Below, piece by piece: positions 1 through 9,064 of a DNA stretch of 64,000 nucleotides. How positions within the stretch are numbered: position 1 is the stretch's first letter; every line of letters begins with the position of its first letter. A model generated the notes under the pieces. It was not told the origin of the DNA. It saw nothing but the letters and a program-made list of their open reading frames with translations, and searched no databases. Location of the stretch: assembly GCA_030606335.1 (NCBI GenBank), contig JAUWGP010000001.1, positions 62,001-126,000 of the forward strand, read 5' to 3'. Source of the DNA: Caldifarciminota bacterium. GTDB lineage: Bacteria; Hydrothermota; UBA3073. The position numbers and the translations under genes are program-made.

Positions 1-742
1 AGGGTTCATGAGGAATTCCATCTCCATCCTCGTAGTATATGAAGTCACCCTCACAAAAATATAGATAATCCTTGAAATCATAATCCGGACGAAATGCGCC
101 ATGGTATCCCCAGTACATATTGTGTATCGTGGAATCTGAGGTATTTATTATCTCAAGGTCAAAAAATATAAAGTCCTCTGCATAAGCTCTGCCAAATGAA
201 TATGTAGTCTGCCTGACTAAAATACCCAGGGGACCTTTGGGGTTATATGTATCATTGAATATACAAAAGGCATCCCTTTCTGATACAAACTCTCCTGGAA
301 TCTCCTCTCCTGTCTCAGGGTCCTTTCTAAACCTACCAGGCCAAAACCTTTCTCCAAATTCATCCCTTGGCCAGGTAGTGTCCGCATCACTTATAGCCAT
401 AATGGGCATCCCATCAGGTGTTTCGAGGTCACCCGAAAACAGGTCACCAAGAGAACCATCCTTTGCCTCCCAATCGAAATATGTTCTTGATATGAATGAT
501 TCTATTACATTATCCTGTACAGCGGCAAAGGGTCCCAGACCAAAGCAGTACTGCTGCTCAAACACTGCCCAGGATGGCCAGTGCATTGATGGTGCATAAA
601 AATGGAATTCAGAAAAGAGTCCAAAGTTACTCGTGGTGGTAGAAAGTTCCCCCATATCCAGGATTGCTATAGCCCTGTCTTCTTTACCTGCATACAAAGA
701 TAGTGCTGCAAGTGTAAGTATAATACTACATACTCTCTTCAT
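1..742 (-). CDS. Secreted protein of unknown function, 3' end outside the window
   Basis: Reading leftwards from an ATG at 740-742 gives 247 open codons that run off the window edge. The first 18 residues (MKRVCSIILTLAALSLYA) form a Sec signal peptide, so the protein is exported. The rest is rich in aromatic and acidic residues and looks like a large extracellular beta-rich protein; I recognise no enzyme motif. The start lies 7 bp after the stop of the TonB-dependent receptor, so the two are very probably co-transcribed and this may be a surface or substrate-handling partner of it. A C-terminal sorting domain cannot be checked because the 3' end is missing. The reading frame is certain; the function is unknown. 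Confidence 0.75.
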   Translation of the reverse strand, partial: MKRVCSIILTLAALSLYAGKEDRAIAILDMGELSTTTSNFGLFSEFHFYAPSMHWPSWAVFEQQYCFGLGPFAAVQDNVIESFISRTYFDWEAKDGSLGDLFSGDLETPDGMPIMAISDADTTWPRDEFGERFWPGRFRKDPETGEEIPGEFVSERDAFCIFNDTYNPKGPLGILVRQTTYSFGRAYAEDFIFFDLEIINTSDSTIHNMYWGYHGAFRPDYDFKDYLYFCEGDFIYYEDGDGIPHEP

Positions 743-749
743 AATTATC

Positions 750-3281
750 TTACCAGAAAAGCTTAAAACCACATCTTACCTCTCTACGTTTGCCTACATT
801 ACGGGGGTCATATACAGCATCAGGTGATGTGCCAAGACCTCCCCAACCTGGATCCCAGGGGTCTCCTGTCCTTGAATACACATAAAGTGGATTTAAATGG
901 TCAAGTAAATTTGTACCCTCTATAAACAAACGGGATGATATCCCTTTGAAAATTAGCATCTCCTTTTCAACCCTGAGGTTAACCTCAGATGTCCACGCCA
1001 TCCTAGCAGAATTTTGCTCAACGTACAATCCCGGTCCTACATAGGGAGTGTATGGAAGACCACTTGATGCCTCTATAAGCAGATTGAAGCTTGTGTTTGC
1101 CAGCCACCTTATACGATAAGATTCTGGATATTCAATGCTCAAAGAAAAGGCAATATCATGGGTTCTGTCAAAACCAAGATAATACTCAGTCATAGCCTCA
1201 GGTCGTCCGGTATATGCATTCCAGAATCCCTCCATTGGTGATGAACGGTTACCCCTTGCTACAGAGAATGTATAGTTAAAGGATGTATAAATGATATCAA
1301 CAATTCTTCCCTTAAGAGTCAGATCAATTCCCTTGGAATTCCCATAATCTTCATTATCATAAACAAAATAATCTATACCAGACCAACGAATAGACCTTGT
1401 GGTCACCATATTTGTCATATCTTTATAGAATGCGGTAATGTAAAAGGCAAAAGACTCGCTAAGTTTTTGCTGCAGTCCAACCTCATAGGCAACTGTCTTC
1501 TGTGCCTCTATACTGGGGTTTCCTATTATTACATTGTTTATGAGAGAATCGGGGTCAAGATAGTGTAGATTCGTATACTGACAGTAATAAGATGGATTCT
1601 GAAAGAAGTGTCCATAGGCAAAATGGAGTACAGTCCTATCTGTTACAGGATGTGCAAGCCCAATTCTGGGACTAAACTGCATCTTTTTATCCACTCTTAC
1701 AACCTCTGATTCCGGGTCTCTTATATCACTCCACATATCCGTTCTTGGGTCTGCATAATCAAACCTGATACCTGCATTGAGCACCATATAGTCATACTCC
1801 ATCTTATCCTGGAGATATGCCGCAGCCTCAACAGGATAGTGCTGAAATTCCTGAAACTGATAGGGACCACCAACAACCATGCGACTCATCTGGTGCAGGT
1901 AAAGGTCACATCTCTTTACCTCAACACCTGCCTTAAATTGATGTCTGTTGTTTAATTGTATTGTCAAACTACTGTTTAAAGAGATACTACCTGTCTTTGA
2001 ATCACGATAGAGGGGATAGTCTCCACCACCCTCAGTATAAAACTCAAGATCAGTTGCAATACCCGCCTCATAATCCTCTGGTTCTTTGTCGTCAACTCTT
2101 AACAGATTGTCTCTGCTGAAATTACTAAATCCTAAACTATAAAAAACCCTTTCATTGGGTGCGTATCTTATAGAAATTGCCTCTCTATGCATAAATCTTT
2201 TTCCCCGGGGATAATGGTCGTATCTATATTTCCACGAATGGCTGTAGTTTTGATAATAATTATCCCCTCCCTGTATTGAAAGAAATATATTAAAATTTTC
2301 TAAACGTGTGGTAATTTTTGCAATAATGTTCCGCTCGAGCGAATATCCAAAAGGAAGATAGCTATTTTCAGCAATATACTTACCAGCTGTGAAAAGGGTT
2401 GTATTACGAAGACCAGGAATACCGCTACTCAAATACCCCTCAAAACTCCCAGGGGCTACAACATCATAATAATCTCTTAAATCCTGCCTTATATATTCAT
2501 ATTTGTCCTCTACTTCGTACTCTGCAAAGGCATTCTCTTTTCTGTACTGAAAACCCGCGATGTTTATACTACTATATCCTATATCACCATTAAATTTTGC
2601 CTCCCCGCTCTTCGTAACTATGTTTACAACACCAGACATCGCATCACCGTATTCTGCATTGAAGGTGCCAGATAACAAAACCATCTCTGATATTGAACTG
2701 CTTGGCAAAAATGATTTAAAACCCCCAAAGAGTGGGTCCCTCACAGACATACCATCTATCATATATGCAAGCTCTCCTGAACGTCCTCCCCTTACATGTA
2801 TCTCCTGTCCTGAACCAAGGGTTACACCAGCTTGTGATGCAAGAATTTCGGAAATAGTGTGGAGTGGTCCTTTCTCTATTTCTTTATCTGTAATAACTGA
2901 TATCTTTGAGGTGCGGTCAAACTCAATAAGAGGTCTTTCGCCAATTACGATTACCTCCTTACCAATATCCAGGATTGTGGGATTTAGACTGAAATTGAGG
3001 GGAGTTGTTCTATCACTCACAATGAGTGCTCCTTCTTGAATTACGACCTGGAATCCCATCATTTCTGCCTTTACATCATAATAGCCTGGTGGAATTCCTA
3101 ATATAAAGTAATATCCATCTTCATCGGTCACCCCCCCAAGATTGGCATCGATGAGATAAACATTCACAAAGGGAAGAGGTTCTCCTGTCTCAGTATTCAC
3201 TACCCTTCCGGCTATCTTTCCGGTAGTGCCTGCAAGAAGTAAGGTTGGTAGAAAAATTATATAACATATTATTTTTCTCAT
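750..3281 (-). CDS. TonB-dependent receptor with N-terminal carboxypeptidase-regulatory-like domain
   Basis: This is an 843-residue outer-membrane receptor. In order it has a signal peptide (about 1-18), a CarboxypepD_reg-like beta-sandwich (about 20-105, starting GKIAGRVVNTETGEPLPFVN), a plug domain (about 115-225, with the VHVRGGRSGE-type motif seen here as IHVRGGRSGELAYMIDG and later MSGVVNIVTKSG), and a long beta-barrel ending in the aromatic residues FKLFW typical of barrel proteins. This SusC-like architecture is common in the FCB group. Such receptors import large or scarce ligands using the TonB-ExbBD system, none of which is in this window, so the ligand cannot be assigned. It is the upstream gene of the exported protein at the window edge. 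Confidence 0.93.
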   Translation of the reverse strand: MRKIICYIIFLPTLLLAGTTGKIAGRVVNTETGEPLPFVNVYLIDANLGGVTDEDGYYFILGIPPGYYDVKAEMMGFQVVIQEGALIVSDRTTPLNFSLNPTILDIGKEVIVIGERPLIEFDRTSKISVITDKEIEKGPLHTISEILASQAGVTLGSGQEIHVRGGRSGELAYMIDGMSVRDPLFGGFKSFLPSSSISEMVLLSGTFNAEYGDAMSGVVNIVTKSGEAKFNGDIGYSSINIAGFQYRKENAFAEYEVEDKYEYIRQDLRDYYDVVAPGSFEGYLSSGIPGLRNTTLFTAGKYIAENSYLPFGYSLERNIIAKITTRLENFNIFLSIQGGDNYYQNYSHSWKYRYDHYPRGKRFMHREAISIRYAPNERVFYSLGFSNFSRDNLLRVDDKEPEDYEAGIATDLEFYTEGGGDYPLYRDSKTGSISLNSSLTIQLNNRHQFKAGVEVKRCDLYLHQMSRMVVGGPYQFQEFQHYPVEAAAYLQDKMEYDYMVLNAGIRFDYADPRTDMWSDIRDPESEVVRVDKKMQFSPRIGLAHPVTDRTVLHFAYGHFFQNPSYYCQYTNLHYLDPDSLINNVIIGNPSIEAQKTVAYEVGLQQKLSESFAFYITAFYKDMTNMVTTRSIRWSGIDYFVYDNEDYGNSKGIDLTLKGRIVDIIYTSFNYTFSVARGNRSSPMEGFWNAYTGRPEAMTEYYLGFDRTHDIAFSLSIEYPESYRIRWLANTSFNLLIEASSGLPYTPYVGPGLYVEQNSARMAWTSEVNLRVEKEMLIFKGISSRLFIEGTNLLDHLNPLYVYSRTGDPWDPGWGGLGTSPDAVYDPRNVGKRREVRCGFKLFW

Positions 3282-3407
3282 ACTATAAATAATACCATAG
3301 AATAACTATTTTGTCAAGTTTTTTTTGGGAGAATTCTGAAAAAGGATTCAAATATCATCTTTATTACTTATTTACTTTCGCTCTTCGATTATTTTTGTAT
3401 TTTTTAC

Positions 3408-3436
3408 TTGACTTTTCATGATTTTTGTATTATATT
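3408..3436 (+). promoter_or_regulatory. Sigma-70-like promoter
   Basis: TTGACT at 3408-3413 and TATATT at 3431-3436 are separated by exactly 17 bp. It faces the AT-rich accessory genes beginning at 3.7 kb. The 3282-3688 gap otherwise holds only a possible ribosome binding site near 3463 and a 24-codon open frame at 3483 that I do not call as a gene. Confidence 0.6.
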
Positions 3437-3691
3437 ATTTATGTATCCAACAATAAACATAAAGGAGAAATTATAGAACTTAATGCTCAAAACCTCAATT
3501 GATTTAATATATCTCTTATTTCCTGTTCTTGCACAGCATTCATACATCCCCTCTTAGGTGGAACTCAAACTGAATTTAAAAAACTACAAAATATCATTAT
3601 TGCCTGAAATATAAATCTATATTGGCTTTTAAGTGGGTATAGTAATGACCCTCAGGAGAGAGGGTATAGAGAGGGTATTCAAGAAAAGTTG

Positions 3692-3913
3692 ATGGTAAGA
3701 GAGGGTATGGAGGGTTATTTTACGAAAGATAAAATTGAATTATTAAAATTCCTTAAAAAAGAGGGTATAACCTCAATGAAAGAACTCAAGGAGTTGGTCA
3801 ATAAAATCAAACCACTTAAAGACGCACTGGCTATTGACGAAATTGCTAAAGCTTATAAAACCCTAATAACCGCTCTCAACAAATTCCACTCCAACCTAAA
3901 ACTTGATAAATAA
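3692..3913 (+). CDS. Small protein of unknown function
   Basis: This is a 73-residue open frame from ATG 3692 (a TTG lies one codon earlier). The product is Lys/Glu-rich and predicted helical, with a patch GYFTKDKIELLKFLKKEG that would suit a short coiled coil. It has no recognised domain. It is preceded by a GAGG-rich tract with several GAGGGTAT repeats, which makes the ribosome binding site ambiguous. It sits at the head of the AT-rich patch with the winged-helix and methylase genes. It could be a remnant of a longer gene. Confidence 0.4.
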   Translation: MVREGMEGYFTKDKIELLKFLKKEGITSMKELKELVNKIKPLKDALAIDEIAKAYKTLITALNKFHSNLKLDK

Positions 3914-4004
3914 TCGTTTTGAATACATCACATATTATAATATTAATTATTGCTGTATGGGGTGCTTTTTGGTCTACAATTGAGAAAATAAAAAAGATAT
4001 AGTT

Positions 4005-4814
4005 ATGGCTAGGACAATAGAGGAAAATATTCAGGTCATTCTTAAAAGCCTTGTTGAACGTTCACGCCATAAAAGTACAGGGGAAGTAAGTTGGGAGAGA
4101 CATACATTAGCAAGGAAAACAAGATTGAGCAATTCTGAGATGAGTGATGCTCTCACTTTTTTGAAGGAAGAAGGATTGGTTAAAGTTGTATACTTTTTGG
4201 GAGACAATTTCGTAGTAACATTAACACCGAAAGGTAAATTAGAGTTTGAACGTACACAAGAAAAAATAGCGGAACAGGAATTAGATTCATCAGTAGAGGA
4301 AAGGAAGTTTTCTTCAAAGATAATTATTATTGCGCTAATGGTTGTTGGTATTATTGTTCCTATTATTTTCGGGATAGTACAGTGTCAAAAAAAATCTAAA
4401 ATGGTGCTATCGATTCAAGGGGATAAAAATATTCAAATAATAGGTAATGGTAACTATGTTGACAATCGTATATACTATATTAAAAATGAGCATAAACCAG
4501 AATTGGTATATTCATTTTCTGAAATAGAACAATCTGTAGATGGAAAATATATAAAAAAATTAAATATAGAAGTCAGTAGTAATATTCCAGTATATAACCC
4601 GAAAATTTATCTGAAATTTAATAAAGTTATTCAAAAAGTCGATTTGAATTATTCTGGTGTTCTATTTTACGAAAAAATCTGTGGTGAATCAAATAGTAAT
4701 GAATACTCATATACTACAAGGGAGTTTGTTCCAGGTCCAAAAATACAGTTTGTCTTCTCTAATGATACTGAATTTAATATTATAGATTTCAAAATATGGG
4801 TAGAGAAAGAATAA
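4005..4814 (+). CDS. Winged-helix, single-pass membrane protein of unknown function
   Basis: The 269-residue product has a winged helix-turn-helix-like region (about 1-85; recognition part around RKTRLSNSEMSDALTFLKEE, then a TLTPKG wing), a short linker, one strong transmembrane helix (about 104-125) and an outer domain of about 140 residues that begins with a GDKNIQIIGNGN segment. The DNA-binding half would be cytoplasmic and the C-terminal half outside, so a membrane-bound sensor/regulator is plausible, though I do not recognise the family. There is no clear ribosome binding site. It lies 83 bp upstream of a methylase-nuclease fusion in a stretch markedly richer in AT than its flanks, which suggests acquisition as part of a defence cluster (inference). 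Confidence 0.7.
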   Translation: MARTIEENIQVILKSLVERSRHKSTGEVSWERHTLARKTRLSNSEMSDALTFLKEEGLVKVVYFLGDNFVVTLTPKGKLEFERTQEKIAEQELDSSVEERKFSSKIIIIALMVVGIIVPIIFGIVQCQKKSKMVLSIQGDKNIQIIGNGNYVDNRIYYIKNEHKPELVYSFSEIEQSVDGKYIKKLNIEVSSNIPVYNPKIYLKFNKVIQKVDLNYSGVLFYEKICGESNSNEYSYTTREFVPGPKIQFVFSNDTEFNIIDFKIWVEKE

Positions 4815-4897
4815 AGCTCCCATCACTCTCAAGAATATCGTGATATAAAAAATAAAATGAACTATCTTGGAGATCTATTGTCAATTCACAATATAAA

Positions 4898-6130
4898 ATG
4901 AAAAATGTTCTTTATTGCGGTGATAATCTTGAGGTTTTGAGAAAAGAAATTTCGGAAGAAAGTGTAGATTTAATCTATATCGACCCACCATTCTTCTCCC
5001 ATAAACATTATGAGGTGATTTGGAAAGACGAGGCAGAGATTAGAAGTTTTGAAGACAGATGGGAGGGAGGTATAGAAAATTACATTGCTTGGATGAGACC
5101 AAGAGTTGTAGAAATGCATAAAACCTTAAAACCAACTGGTAGTTTTTATTTACATTGCGATTGGCATGCCAATGCTCATCTAAGAATTATGTTAGATGAG
5201 ATATTTGGAGAGAAGAATTTTAGAAATGAAATTATCTGGCATTATGATATAGGAACAGCTCCCAAAAAGGATTTAAAACGAAGGCATGATACAATTCTCA
5301 GATATTCAAAAACAAAAGATTATATTTACAATGAACAACGAATTCCACCACTTAACCCAGTCAGATATAACATAAAGGAACCAGATGGTAGAAGATATTT
5401 TACTAGAGGAGATTCTGGGAAAAAATGCTATCTAAATGAAGGTGTATCTCCTGATGATGTATGGACATTTATTAGAGAAAAATCTTTAAGAACTTTAAAT
5501 TCAATGGCAAAAGAGCGTCTTGGTTATCCTACTCAAAAACCCGAAACTCTTTTAGATAAAATTATAAATATATCTTCAAATGAAGGAGATGTCATTTTGG
5601 ATGCTTTTTGTGGGTGTGGGACTACAATGGCAGTTGCATACAAATTAAGAAGAAAATGGATAGGTATTGATATATCTCCTACAGCCATAAAATTAGTAGA
5701 AAAAAGATTAAAAGATATAGGTGCCTACAGAAACGAGCATTATAAAACAATTGGATTACCTACTTCTGAAAAAGAATTAAGGGAATTAAAACCATTTGAA
5801 TTTCAGAATTGGGTTTTAGATGAAATAGGAGGAAGGGTAAGTAGAAAGAAAGTAGGAGACATGGGATTAAATGGTCACTTAATAAAAACTCTATGGCATG
5901 AGAAAGCAGGAATCCAAGTAAAACAGTCCGATAGAGTAGGCAGGAATGTTGTTGACAACTTTGAAACAGCTTTAAGAAGAGATAAATACCAAAAAGGTTA
6001 TATTGTAGCTTTTAGTTTCACCAAAGGAGCTTATGAGGAAGTAGCCAGAGTAAAGAATAAAGGTGAATTGGAGATCACACTTATAACTATCAAGGAATTA
6101 TTAGATAAACGCAAAACTTTACTTACGTGA
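4898..6130 (+). CDS. DNA methyltransferase fused to an Mrr-like restriction nuclease domain
   Basis: This is a 410-residue enzyme. The first 275 residues are an amino-methyltransferase with the catalytic DPPF motif at 29-32 preceding the S-adenosylmethionine motif DAFCGCGTT at 235-243, which is the beta-class order, and the usual TQKP at 212-215. Residues 298-405 look like a PD-(D/E)XK nuclease of the Mrr type: FEFQNWVLDEIGG, Asp321 in GDMGLNG, and Gln340-Val-Lys342 as the (D/E/Q)XK element. One chain may therefore both methylate and cut, or the nuclease half may sense modified DNA. The recognition sequence cannot be read from sequence. It ends with TGA, showing that TGA is a stop codon here. 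Its neighbours are the membrane wHTH protein and a helical protein. Confidence 0.85.
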   Translation: MKNVLYCGDNLEVLRKEISEESVDLIYIDPPFFSHKHYEVIWKDEAEIRSFEDRWEGGIENYIAWMRPRVVEMHKTLKPTGSFYLHCDWHANAHLRIMLDEIFGEKNFRNEIIWHYDIGTAPKKDLKRRHDTILRYSKTKDYIYNEQRIPPLNPVRYNIKEPDGRRYFTRGDSGKKCYLNEGVSPDDVWTFIREKSLRTLNSMAKERLGYPTQKPETLLDKIINISSNEGDVILDAFCGCGTTMAVAYKLRRKWIGIDISPTAIKLVEKRLKDIGAYRNEHYKTIGLPTSEKELRELKPFEFQNWVLDEIGGRVSRKKVGDMGLNGHLIKTLWHEKAGIQVKQSDRVGRNVVDNFETALRRDKYQKGYIVAFSFTKGAYEEVARVKNKGELEITLITIKELLDKRKTLLT

Positions 6131-6184
6131 CACAAAAACGTTTTATATAGTTATTATTAAAAATATTTTATAACATACAAATTC

Positions 6185-7099
6185 ATGGAAAAAATTTGCG
6201 ATAACTTGACAGAGATTGATAAATCAATTGACGAATTACCTTCAGCTGATTCTCTAAATTCGAATAACGACTTCATGTCGAGTTTGGTTAAGATAAGTAA
6301 TAGTATTCTGTATTTGCTTAAACTTACAGCCAGTTTGGCACCAGACGAAAAAAGAGCCCAACGTGGGTATATAAGAAATCAAGCAATACTAGTAGGTTTA
6401 TTTGTCCGTTTAACAAAACTCTACGAATGTTTGTTAGACAGTATGTGCAAAAATTGGGGAGAGATTGCTCAAATATTTTCACGTCTAATATTTGAAACGA
6501 GGATAAAACTAGAATATTTAATGCAGTCGGGTCCCTCTTCATATAGAAGTTTTGTTATTTCATCCCTTCTCGCAGAAAAAGAAATACTGGAAGATATAGA
6601 AGCCAAAAAGAAAAAAGGATCGTTATTACCTATCGAAATAAGAATGCTTCGAAGTGTAAAAAATTGTATTCGTGAAGCTCGAATGTCAAAAAAGGAACTT
6701 CTAGCAATAAAAGGACCGAATCTCGACGGAAAAAATTTTAGGCAGATACTAAAAGATCTTGGTCAAGAACAAAATTATATATATGCATTTAGGACGCCCA
6801 GTCATCTCATACATGGGGATTGGGTCGATTTGTTGTTTAACCATTTACAGAAAGAAGGAAGATTTTATCATCCTAAAATAGAGCATAATACCGCAGATCC
6901 ACGGTTAATTGGACCTATTTCAATATCAATTCTCGATTTTCTCTTTAAATATATCAAAAAACTTCGGCTTAATGGTGACCATGTTATTGTAAATATCGCG
7001 AAAAGGCTGCGTGAAAAATTATTTGAAATTGAAGGGGCTCATGAGAGCTTTTTGCAAAAAAACCGTTTCAGTCCACCTAAATCATGTAACTTGTTATAA
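6185..7099 (+). CDS. All-helical protein of unknown function (DUF5677-like, tentative)
   Basis: This 304-residue protein is predicted almost entirely alpha-helical. A central segment (about 95-130, IFSRLIFETRIKLEYLM) and a later FRTPSHLIHGDWVD motif near 200 recall the DUF5677 group, whose members have a conserved Ser-His near the end. That match is from memory and is tentative. There is no signal peptide or membrane segment. It follows the methylase-nuclease gene by 54 bp in the same AT-rich patch and may be a third component of that cluster. A terminator follows at 7151-7183. Confidence 0.6.
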   Translation: MEKICDNLTEIDKSIDELPSADSLNSNNDFMSSLVKISNSILYLLKLTASLAPDEKRAQRGYIRNQAILVGLFVRLTKLYECLLDSMCKNWGEIAQIFSRLIFETRIKLEYLMQSGPSSYRSFVISSLLAEKEILEDIEAKKKKGSLLPIEIRMLRSVKNCIREARMSKKELLAIKGPNLDGKNFRQILKDLGQEQNYIYAFRTPSHLIHGDWVDLLFNHLQKEGRFYHPKIEHNTADPRLIGPISISILDFLFKYIKKLRLNGDHVIVNIAKRLREKLFEIEGAHESFLQKNRFSPPKSCNLL

Positions 7100-7150
7100 T
7101 AACACAACATAAGCTTTATTAAACAATTTTTCTCAATTATCGTAAAAAAC

Positions 7151-7183
7151 AAAGGGACAAAACCTCAAATTCTGTCCCTTTTT
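7151..7183 (+). terminator. Probable bidirectional intrinsic terminator
   Basis: AAAGGGACA at 7151-7159 pairs with TGTCCCTTT at 7173-7181 around a 13-nt loop. A T run follows and an A run precedes the stem, so it can stop transcription both from the accessory patch (+) and from the glycosyltransferase gene (-), which converge here. Confidence 0.75.
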
Positions 7184-7394
7184 CTCAATTATCTTTTTTC
7201 CCTGCAATCAACTGCAAGCTCTTATCTCTCTTATATCTTCTCCATTTATACCTTCCTTACCTCTTTTCTCAATTATTATAATAACTTATATCCTCTTTGG
7301 AAGAAATTAGAAGACATCCTATAAAGATCAGGATGTTGGATATCAATTACTTTCATATTTAAATGCTTCTAAATTTCATACTGGGTTATTAGTT

Positions 7395-7412
7395 ATCCGT
7401 TAGCTAACGGAT
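7395..7412. repeat. Perfect 18-bp palindrome
   Basis: ATCCGTTAGCTAACGGAT is its own reverse complement, and TATTA/TAATA lie further out on both sides. It sits in the 459-bp gap between convergent genes, so it is not an obvious operator for either. The rest of this gap holds the terminator, a copy of the rpsG-leader palindrome and AT-rich sequence. Confidence 0.7.
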
Positions 7413-7507
7413 TGGTAATAAAAGTTGTCAGGTAAAGAGATTTGTAAATTAATCTGAGTAATTTTTTCCTAACTAAAGGTGTTGTGTAGTTAATATCTGG
7501 GTAATCA

Positions 7508-7527
7508 GGTATAATGAACATTATACC
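7508..7527. repeat. Second copy of the rpsG-leader palindrome
   Basis: GGTATAATGAACATTATACC: 8-bp arms with a 4-nt loop. It differs by one loop base from the copy in front of rpsG (14824-14843). The match extends outwards as GTAATCA before and AGG after. No gene start follows it here. Confidence 0.7.
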
Positions 7528-7558
7528 AGGGGATTATATTGATAAACAGCCAAATAGC

Positions 7559-8623
7559 TTAGATTATTTCCATATTCTTTATTTGCTCAAGCACCTCTGA
7601 AACTGGAATGTCAAGGCAGACCTGTCTCTTACATCTCGGTATTCTGTACTTATAACAAGGGCTACAAGGAAGTTTTTTCCTTATTATCCTAACATTGCCA
7701 CTTGGTCTGTTCTTCACAGGGTCTGTGGGACCAAAGATTGCTACAACAGGAACGCCTACAGCAGATGCAATATGCATAAGACCCGTATCACCTGTGAAAA
7801 AAAGTGAAAATTTGCTAATAAGGTCTATAGATTTGAGTATATCTTTTCCTATATACTTATAAACATCCCTATCTTCAGCTATTTCATCTATTAGTTGCCT
7901 GTCTTCTTCTCCTCCGACAAGAATTACTGATACACCTGTCAAGGAGTCAATCAATTTACAGTATCTTCTCTTACCCCATGATTTAAAATCACCACCTGGA
8001 TGAATACCCAGTATCTTTCCTTTTATCTCTTTCTCTTGTAGGAATCTTTCTCCAAATCCCTTATGTCTATATAAACTATATTTACTTGATACCTTGAGTG
8101 AGAATATCCGTTCGACAGTCTGTGAGTCCGCTTCTGTCTCGCTAATTCTCTGTGCAGGCTGGATTATATTGAAGAATATCCCCCTCTTTCCTCTATCATA
8201 TCCGATACGATACTTGGTTCCTGATAGATATGAGATAAGGGACGTAAGAAAGGTGGGAGATGAGAAGTTTGTTAAAGTAATATCTGGATGTTCTCGATAT
8301 AAACACCGTATTGTATCTAATAATCCAAATGGTAAATTTAATACCGGCATTAACACAACCTTAGTGGGGTATAGCAGCTTTCCAGCATCTGGATGCATTG
8401 CATACACCAATAAACTATTCCTATATTTATCCTGCAGTGTTCCTATTGCGGGAATAGCCATAACTGCATTTCCTATACCTCCCCAAAGTAGATAGACAAC
8501 TTTCCCTATAGAAGACGGAGTATCTTTCAACCCTCTAAAAGGATACAATAAAAACCCGATAATGGAAATTATCAGGCGGATAAAAAGACGGAATAGTAAA
8601 ATCAAGATAGTAACTCCATACAT
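7559..8623 (-). CDS. Glycosyltransferase family 9 (heptosyltransferase-like)
   Basis: The 354-residue product has a hydrophobic N-terminus (about 1-28), perhaps a membrane anchor, followed by the GT9 two-Rossmann architecture. Characteristic elements are LLWGGIGNAVMAIPAIGTL (about 47-65), LGIHPGGDFKSWGKRRY in the second half, and the nucleotide-sugar motif GDTGLMHIASAVGVPVVAIF followed by GPTDP. A C-terminal CSPCY...C...C cluster is usual for the family. GT9 enzymes add heptose or related sugars to lipopolysaccharide core or other surface glycans at the inner face of the cytoplasmic membrane. It stands alone here without other polysaccharide genes, so the acceptor is unknown. Confidence 0.9.
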   Translation of the reverse strand: MYGVTILILLFRLFIRLIISIIGFLLYPFRGLKDTPSSIGKVVYLLWGGIGNAVMAIPAIGTLQDKYRNSLLVYAMHPDAGKLLYPTKVVLMPVLNLPFGLLDTIRCLYREHPDITLTNFSSPTFLTSLISYLSGTKYRIGYDRGKRGIFFNIIQPAQRISETEADSQTVERIFSLKVSSKYSLYRHKGFGERFLQEKEIKGKILGIHPGGDFKSWGKRRYCKLIDSLTGVSVILVGGEEDRQLIDEIAEDRDVYKYIGKDILKSIDLISKFSLFFTGDTGLMHIASAVGVPVVAIFGPTDPVKNRPSGNVRIIRKKLPCSPCYKYRIPRCKRQVCLDIPVSEVLEQIKNMEII

Positions 8624-8694
8624 TAATTACAGAATGATGAATCAAAACATTACAATTCCGATTACAATCATGACATGGTAATTTTATAATGTGG

Positions 8695-8804
8695 TGTCAT
8701 TGCGAGCGACTAACGGGAGCGTGGCAATCTCATTTTTATTCTTTATCCCCTCTGTAATGCGATTGCTTCGTCATCCGTCAACCGACGGACTCCTCGCAAT
8801 GACA
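8695..8804. repeat. Interspersed inverted-repeat element, CATTGCGAG type
   Basis: TGTCATTGCGAG at 8695-8706 pairs with CTCGCAATGACA at 8793-8804, with nested arms GCAATC/GATTGC and CCGTC/GACGG inside. A second, less complete copy begins at 8818. Related pieces occur near 24.9, 25.8 and 49.7 kb. The element is non-coding and fills the gap between topA and the glycosyltransferase gene. Confidence 0.8.
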
Positions 8805-8948
8805 ATTTTTAGTGTTTGTCATTGCGAGTCCTACCCTCTAAACATGAGGCACAAAATAAAAGTATATCCTAATAAAGTACATAGAGGGCAGGATGAAGCA
8901 ATCTCATCCCTGGTATCAGTAGGAGGGACTTCCCAGTCCCGATATTAT

Positions 8949-9048
8949 GGAGTGCCTACCAGCGGCGGTAGGCAGGCAATGATCATGCTCATCCTGTAGA
9001 GGAATACTCTACGGGGTCATTGCATACCCCACCATGACGGGGTACTCC
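8949..9048. repeat. Multi-hairpin palindromic element, GGAGTGC type
   Basis: The element opens with GGAGTGC and closes with GTACTCC. Between them lie internal hairpins CCTACC/GGTAGG, TAGAG/CTCTA and CCCC/GGGG. A related 49-nt element with the same GGAGTGC/GCACTCC outer stem is inserted in a coding sequence at 37329-37377, and a fragment occurs at 25252. Confidence 0.6.
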
Positions 9049-9064
9049 AAACCGATATGAGAAC

